A stretch of DNA of 64,000 bases. Source: Papilionanthe hookeriana x Papilionanthe teres. Its lineage: Eukaryota > Streptophyta > Magnoliopsida > Asparagales > Orchidaceae. Below are positions 56,854 to 64,000 of this stretch, in pieces. Within the stretch, counting starts at the first letter, position 1. Each line of letters starts with the position of its first letter. Location of the stretch: contig CM040427.1 of NCBI GenBank assembly GCA_022702705.1, positions 72,965,283 to 73,029,282 of the forward strand, read 5' to 3'. The notes under the pieces were generated by a model that saw only the letters and a program-made list of their open reading frames with translations, did not search any database and was not told the DNA's origin. The position numbers were made by a program, and so were the translations under genes.

Positions 56854-59228
56854 TGTTGACCTCATTTTGGTGAGGTCTTCTCTTCTTCTCTTTAGTACTT
56901 AGGATCTAGCCTTAGGCTTTTCCTCTGACTATCCTAGAGGATTAGAATTGGGACCCACCACTTAGAAATTCAAACTACTTCTTAACTCCCTGCAAACTCC
57001 ACAAACTTGATTGTAGACCCCTAATCACCTAGAGGGTTGAAATCAAATGTGGAAGTTTAAAGGATGAGTTCCTATAGGATTCTTTGGCCTTAGGACCTGC
57101 CTCGGGTGGCCCAGTCCAGTGAAGGGGCTGACTTACACACACATTACACCTATACACTACACTTTCACACACCTCTTAAAACCACACCCATACCCAATTT
57201 GACCTCCTAACTCATGCAGGTGGTTCACATGGATGGTCCTTAACCCCTAAGCCCTCGGCGAGAGGGTTAGGAACAACATAGTGGGTGCCTCAAATGAGTC
57301 CCTTCATGGCTCATGTGGGCTTGATATGGCTTCATGGCTCAACCAAAATGATTTAATTCCACTTACATTCACCCAATCTTCAATTTTCCAAATTTTCAAT
57401 TTTTGACCCCGGGACCCTACACCCGCCTAACTTACCCAATACCTCGAAACCACCCAAAATTTGCAAAATCACCTAAATCACCCAAAAATCCTCGAGATCA
57501 ATCCTAAACATTGCCTCACCAATCAAATTGATCATCCATACCCAAAAATACCAAAAATTCCAAAAATACCTCCCAGTACCCTCCAAATACCCAAAATACC
57601 CCTCTTAGCCAAAAAAATCCAAAAATTTAGAAAATTCCCAGAAAATTCCAGAAAATCCCAAATATTCCCAATTTCATTTTGTTCAACTACACCATGGGCC
57701 AATTTTGTCAATTTACCCCACTTTTATCAAAACCCTCAATTTGACCCATTTTAACCCAAAATGAACCCAATTTCAAACCAAACCTACCCAATTGACCTAA
57801 ATTCTGGTCAAATTCAATTCTAAACTTCAATTCAACATTCCCAACACCAATCTAGACCAAATCTAAGTCCAATTTGATTGGCATTTGGATCCAATTTCAC
57901 TTTTGTCCTTAAAGCCCATTTTGGACCCATGACCCAAACTTAGCCCAAACTCACCCAATTCAACTCCAATTAACCCCAAATCTTTTCTAAACCTTCCTTA
58001 ACATCCCCATAAACAAAACACTAACATGATTTGCCCAAAGTTTAGACCCAAACCCCACTCAAATTCAACCCAAAATCAAAAAGCCCAATTTTGACCTAAA
58101 CCCAAACCTAACCCAAATAAACCCAAACCTCAAAATCAAAACCCAACCAAAGCCAAAACCTCTTTGAAACACTCCCATGAACATTTCCCAACATTTATTT
58201 TACATCAATTTCAACCCTAGCCCAACATTGGCCCAAGTTAGCCCAATTTGACCTACATTGGCCCATTTACCAAATAAACCCAAATTCAACCCAATTCAAA
58301 CCCAAACCACCTTAAATCTATTTCAAATTACTCATGAAACATCCCTAAACCAAAACCAACAATTATTTGGCCCAACCTTTTACAAAAATTCCCATCCATG
58401 AACTCATTCTTAAACCTAAAGGCCCACTTCCTTAAACCACTTTAAAAAGTCCACCCAAGACCATTTCAAAAGCCCAAGTTTTTAATCCAAAGCCCACATG
58501 ACATTTACCCACATCATCCATTTAATCAAAATCACCCCTAAGTTTTAAAATCATCATTAAGCCATTCCAAATCAAGCTTCATGAAAATTCTCCACCAAAA
58601 TACCAAAATTCCTAAATTATATTTCCATGAAGTTGACTAAACTTTTCCCGAGCCAAATGGAGCCATGAACAAGCCATTCTCAAGCCACATGAAGCCATGA
58701 GGGCTTTGACTTGTCATTAGTCCATTTATGGCAAGAAGAGGGGGTTCTTTCTTAAACCTCCCTTAAACCTTTTTACCTTAAGCATGTCACACACTATACC
58801 ATGCTTAGCCACCTCACCATGGATGGGGACTTCACTACCCCAATTCGAGCTGACCCAAATGATTCTCCCTCGGCCCAAGGTCAAGCCTTGGATGGTGAAC
58901 CTAGCCCAAATGCATGAGTTGAACCAAACCAAGCCAAAATAAGCTTTCTCCCATTCCATTTAAATCAAACTCCTTTACACATGTCCATGGCCAATTGATC
59001 GCACTAAACCCCGACCACGACCCACCCGAACAAGATGGTGACCAGTGCACAGCCGGCCGACCACCGAGCCGCCGGAAAACACCATGGCCGAGACCTTGGG
59101 AGGAGCCAAAAAATTCAATTCTCCTCGCCGACTTGTCTCAACCCAAATGGACGAGCATAGCTCTTCTTCTCCTCACCGTAGCAGTCGATCCCCGACCTTA
59201 AACCCCCCGGGAGGCCCTCCACCCTCTC

Positions 59229-59237
59229 CTATTTAAA
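59229..59237 (+). promoter_or_regulatory. TATA-like box of the giant element 3' LTR
   Basis: CTATTTAAA, the same as 38375-38383. Confidence 0.55.
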
Positions 59238-61852
59238 CACCACCTCCTCTCGGCCATGAGGAGTGCTGAACCAGACCTTACTGAAACTCTGCCAAAATTG
59301 CTCTAGATCATTCTCCATACTTAGAGCAGTTGATCCCCAGTGCCAATTTGCCCTGATCCCCACCAACAGAGCCCAATTTCTCAACTGAAATCTCACCCAA
59401 AACCAGGACACTTTGCCACAGTGAGCCAATCCTCAAATTGACTGGTCCTACACCTTCACTGGACCAAGAGGAGAAGTTTCCCACTGAAAGCCCCATCTCC
59501 AGGCCACCCAGTTGCTCCAGCCTCCAAGCTTTGTGATCGGGCTTGGTCGAAATCATACCTAGGCAATTCACACCAGGAGACTTCATCTGGAGCTTGCTAG
59601 GATCCAATCGAAGGTGACACAACCCTCAGGTTGAAGCCACACTTCTCTGAGCAAAGGTATGAGCTAACCCTTTATCCCGAGCTTCTGGAGATTCTCCATT
59701 TTAAATGCTTTAATTTCAATGCATGATCACCGTATAGATGTGTTCGTCTCTTCAAGACGAATCCATAGAGCACAAGAACACGAAAATTCGTTAAGTATTG
59801 AGTGAGATATTAGGAATTTAGTGTGGACGGTTCTCGGGTTAGGAGGCTTGGGGACGATGAACGGATGCCGTTCATTTAATACACGCGCGGATGGACGGCC
59901 GGGATCGCGCCGGATGAGGAGACGGAACGATACGGCGGGCCCCGGAGCGGCGAGTTGGATGGCGGCGCCGAATCAAAAGGCGACGCGTGTGCGTTCGGAG
60001 CTGCCAAGGTTGAGTCAGCGCCGCCGTTTTAAATAGAAAATTAGTGTTTTTTCTAATTTATTTAATTCCCTGAACTTTGAAAATTCATAACTTTGTGTAA
60101 AAAAATCATAAAAATAAAATAAAAATATACACTTGCTCAGTGAATAGAGGAGAATAATGTGGAAAAGAAATCATTTAATTTCATCCAGTATTTTATTTTT
60201 AATGATTTATTTACCCTCTGCATTGTTTTAATTCTCCATGCATATAGGAAATTCACCATGGCATGAGACCATAGGGCTTTTGAAGCCTCCGAATTTGGGA
60301 ACATTCCCTGAATTTTCCAAAGTTAGAGGCCATCCCTATGAGAAGTTATTGATTTTTCAAATTCATGTTGTTGTTTTGAGTATTTTAAATCCAATAATTA
60401 GCATGTTGTGAAATAAATTCTAGGAAAATTTGGTGATGTTTCTTATGACCAGAGGACCCTAGGAAAAATAGGTTTTGAATTGATTCACTTGGAATAACCC
60501 TAATTGGCTTAAACACCCTAAATAGGTTCTTAATTAATTAGAGCTAATCATACATCAAATTGACTTGAAATCAATTCTCCACTGACCTTTAGGATTAGAG
60601 GAACCCACCATAAAAATATGAAGCCAATTGGGTTTGGTTAGCCCTATCAAATGGGTTGGTTAAGCCATTTAGCCAATTTAAACTTTAAAAATTCATAACT
60701 TTCAAAATACTTTTCAAAAATTCACCAAATTGGTTTTGGAGTCTCTCTGATATTAGGGGAATTTAAGAAAATTAAAATTTCAATTTCCTAAAAAAGTTGG
60801 TTTTTTGCATTATTTTAATATTTTAATAATTAATAAAATAATAAAAATCATAAAAATAATAAAATTTAGAAAAATGTCATATTTTGAATTTTAGTCACTT
60901 AGGAACAAACCCCATATTTTTCCTAGGTCTCTATGATAAGTTATTAAATTTTAAAGCCCTAAGGTAATTTTAAAATTAAAGAAAATGTATTTTCTAGCAT
61001 TTCCACTAAAATAATTCTAATAAATCAAAAAAAAATCAGAAAATTATAAAAATTGGTTCTCTGATTTCCTTGATATCAGAGAGATTTTTGAAAAATATAA
61101 AATTCATTTTTCAAACTTTATTTTATTTTTTTAAATTAATTAATACTCCAAAATTCAAAATAATTATAATAACAATAATATAATTCAAAAAATCACCAAA
61201 ATTGGTCCAAGTGGTCCTCTGGTCATTAGGAATGTCCCTTAATTTTCTTAAGGATAGAAACTTTCCCTTGGTCATGTTATTGAATTTTCCTTGGAAATCT
61301 CTATTTTCCACCAAAAATAATTACATAAATAAATTAAATATAGAAAAATCACATTTTCTCCTCTCATGTCTTTATTGACATATGAGTGAAGTCACATAAA
61401 AAGTTCAAGTTCATTTAAGCTCAATTTAGTGAGTTATGAAATTATTAAGCTTGAAGGGCAAAATGGTAATTAAAATTTTAACCCTTAATTAAAACTTTAG
61501 GCTTAATAAAATGAAAAGGTAAAATATTTGATCTTAATCTGATTTGGATGATTGAAATTTAAATAATTGAAGGGTAGAAACCTATTAAACAATTCAACAA
61601 TAATTGAAATGAACTTTAATTAAAATAATTAATTAAATTTGGAAGAATAATAAAATTGGAATTATTAAAATAGGGATGTTATTAGGAAGAGGTTTGCTCT
61701 TTAATTTAAGAATCCCTAGATTAATCATCCCAATAATATTTAATTCCTAATTAAAATGATAATCCAAGTTTAAGATTTAAAATGTTAAAAGACTTAATCA
61801 TTAAATTAAGTTAAGGTTAAATTATTTAAAGCAAATCCTTTTAAAATAAAAT

Positions 61853-62335
61853 ATTAAATTAAATTAAATTAAGCTAAATTAAATTAAATTAAATTAAATT
61901 AAATTAAATTAAATTAAATTAAATTAAATTAAATTAAATTAAATTAAATTACATTAAATTAAATTAAATTAAATTAACTTAAATTAAATTACATTAAATT
62001 AAATTAAATTAAATCAAATTAAATTAAATTAAATTAAATTAAATTAAAACAAATTAAATTAAATTAAATTAAATTAAATTAAAACATATTAAATTAAGTT
62101 AAATTAAATTAAATTAAATTAAATTAAATTAAATTAAGTTACATTAAATTAAATTAAATTAAATTAAATTAAATTAAATTAAATTAAATTAGAACTAAAT
62201 CAAATTAAATTAAATCAAATTGAATTAAATTAAGCCAAAACATATTATATTAAATTAACTTAACTTAAATTAAATTAAATTAAACCACATTAAATTAAAT
62301 TAAATTAAGTTAAATTAAATTAAATTAAATTAAAT
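61853..62335 (+). repeat. (AAATT)n pentanucleotide array in the 3' LTR
   Basis: Counterpart of 41005-41463, slightly longer, with the same interrupting variants in the same order, so it was copied with the LTR and then changed in unit number. Confidence 0.97.
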
Positions 62336-64000
62336 ATAACATCATCTAAGACATGAAGAATTCAAAATAAATCTAAAACAACTTGAACACTATTCCAAAC
62401 TTAAATCCATTAACTAAAATTAAATTACAACTCATTTGAACATCCATTTGCCCTCGAAAGCTCGTGATGTTATAACTCTTAAAAGGGAGTGTTAAAAGAA
62501 GCGTTACTTCACTTATAGGATATTCAAATGTCCTAGTTCACTGAGCAAGACAACAAAACTTAAACTCTCGGACGATTAATTCATTTGTATAATTAAATTC
62601 ATTTGGACTTAAAACAATCCTAGAAATATTGAAAAGATGTTTAAGATTCGTCTTAAGCACTTCCTCAATATGATAGGATATTTATAAGAACAATTGAACT
62701 TAGTTGTTCTTTGATGAAGAAAATCGTCCTCAAACTAAAATACAAGAACCTAGACGTCATAAGAAATGACTAGCTATAGGATTAGGAACTTGGTAGAAAA
62801 CCATAATCCTTCCCTTAGCTTTACCTAGGAACTTACTTTAAATGCTTAAATATTCTAATCGTGTTTTAAGTGCGACTTGGGATGACGGGAAGACCCTCCG
62901 GGTACGCTTTTATTTTATTGCAATTTACTTTACTCGCAATTTATTTAATCGCATTGCACTTACTTTTCTTGCATGATAAACAACTCGTTGCATGACAACC
63001 TACACCTTTAGGATAGTCCCTAAAACTGAAACCAAAACTAAATTAAAAGTCATTACAAGATAAAATTCACCGCCACAACATTTCAAAATATAAAACAACT
63101 CAAAATTTAATCACAAACGTAACAACAAAACTACAACTACAACTAAATTAAAACGTCTTGTTGGATGATCGGGAATATCTCGGATGATGTAACCTACGTG
63201 TTGCTAACGGGATTTCCCACGGTCTAAATGAAAGTGTGGAACTCATTCAGTTGAGTTTAGCAAATTCATCTGGACTAAGTGAATCCGATAAAAATAACGA
63301 TGCCGGAAGGATGGAACCGTGGGATCTTAACCAGTGTTGTTATAACCAACTTTAAGATTTGTTTAATTAAAATATTAAAAACACCTGGATTTTAAGATTT
63401 TCTCTAAACCAAAACATTTCTCTCATCTCCTGATTTATGACTTCTAAAACTAAACCTCTGCAACAACAAGGAGCTCGGAGCATGGTGGGCAGCACGGCCA
63501 TCGTCATCAGCAAAACCTGAGTCTACTTCAGCAAAACTTCCTTAGAATTAAATAACCAAGCCATAGGACTTCGAGGTAGTTTGCCTAGTGCAACATAAAT
63601 TCTCAACTCTTCGTTAGGCATTTGCATGATCATGTCATGTAAATTAAGCCCTAACCGGTCTTAGGACTCCGAGGTAGTCGTCCGATACGACATAAACCCT
63701 CACATCTTCGAGGCTATTTGTATGATTTTATTATACAAATATAAGTCCTAACTAATTAAAATTGGCAAGATCAAAATACTAAATAAACATTAGGACTTTC
63801 TTAAATTCAAGCCAAACAATAGGATAGTCGGGAAATTACCGAAGTTCGCTTCGAATCTGTGATTTCTCCTACCTTTCTTCCTTTGGATTCCCAAAATAAA
63901 ATGTCCCAAATTTGATCCATTCCCTATTGAAATTCCAAAATTCAATCCTTTGAAAACTTAAACCTCGAAATTCTTGAGAGCGAACTACCGATTATTATCG

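Larger units (their letters stand above)
35998..64000 (+). mobile_element. Giant Tat/Ogre-like Ty3/Gypsy retrotransposon carrying an AlkB-like ORF (right end outside window)
   Basis: It is bounded by two closely similar long LTRs beginning TGTTGACCTC. After the 5' LTR come a tRNA-Arg-type PBS, ORF1, gag, protease, RT, RNase H, a second RNase H, integrase, an ALKBH-like ORF, a 37-bp tandem array and a PPT. A tRNA-Arg primer, an extra ORF before gag, dual RNase H and 3' tandem repeats are known marks of Tat/Ogre elements. Expected total length is about 28.4 kb. It is inserted in LTR copy 3; the five bases before it are GTGTC (35993-35997), the predicted target-site duplication. All coding regions contain frameshifts or stops. 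Confidence 0.92.
56854..64000 (+). repeat. 3' LTR of the giant element (about the last 450 bp outside window)
   Basis: Collinear with 35998-43130 of the 5' LTR. It begins TGTTGACCTC with the terminal palindrome at 56858-56877, has a TATA-like box at 59229, hairpins at 59743-59761 and 59858-59874, and the pentanucleotide array at 61853-62335. Many differences between the LTRs are C/T or G/A changes at CpG. Confidence 0.93.

Overview
This is a plant nuclear window made almost entirely of nested Ty3/Gypsy LTR retrotransposons. I found no intact host gene, no rRNA or tRNA gene and no bacterial-type feature. The diagnostic signs are primer-binding sites of tRNA-Asp type (Athila) and tRNA-Arg type (Tat/Ogre), Athila post-pol ORFs, a Tat-type second RNase H, AT-rich LTRs several kb long, and many broken reading frames. 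Together they suggest a seed plant with a large repeat-rich genome. I cannot name the species.

Layout. (1) 1-4194 and 17731-19704 are two halves of one minus-strand long LTR (copy 1). (2) It is split by a 13.5-kb Athila-type element (4195-17730, plus strand) with both LTRs, PBS, gag, protease, RT, RNase H, integrase and two tandem env-position ORFs, all decayed. (3) 19705-26190 is a plus-strand related long LTR (copy 2), into which copy 1 appears to be inserted. (4) 26191-30517 is a minus-strand, internally deleted Athila-like remnant. (5) 30518-35997 is a third plus-strand long LTR (copy 3). (6) Copy 3 is cut at 35997 by a giant Tat/Ogre-like element (plus strand) that runs off the right edge. 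Its 5' LTR is 7.58 kb (35998-43580), its internal region 13.3 kb, and its 3' LTR starts at 56854 and lacks only about the last 450 bp. The whole element should be about 28.4 kb.

How the parts work together. The giant element reads PBS, ORF1, gag (CX2HX4HX4C knuckle), protease, RT (YVDD), retroviral-type RNase H, a second RNase H, integrase (DD35E), an extra ORF, a tandem array of about 36 units of 37 bp, PPT and 3' LTR.

The most notable feature is the extra ORF at about 52997-54297. It encodes a 2-oxoglutarate/Fe(II) oxygenase domain closely resembling plant ALKBH9/ALKBH10 RNA demethylases. The HxD, distal His and 2OG-binding Arg are all visible, though the frame is broken at least three times in this copy. 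A retrotransposon carrying its own AlkB-type RNA demethylase between integrase and 3' LTR is the best candidate here for an undescribed system.

Other points for follow-up are an inverted PPT/LTR-start relic in the giant element's leader, covarying hairpins in the 37-bp array, a palindrome conserved at the long-LTR terminus, and DRE/CRT-like palindrome clusters in the Athila LTR and before each env-position ORF. LTR similarities were judged by eye, not computed.
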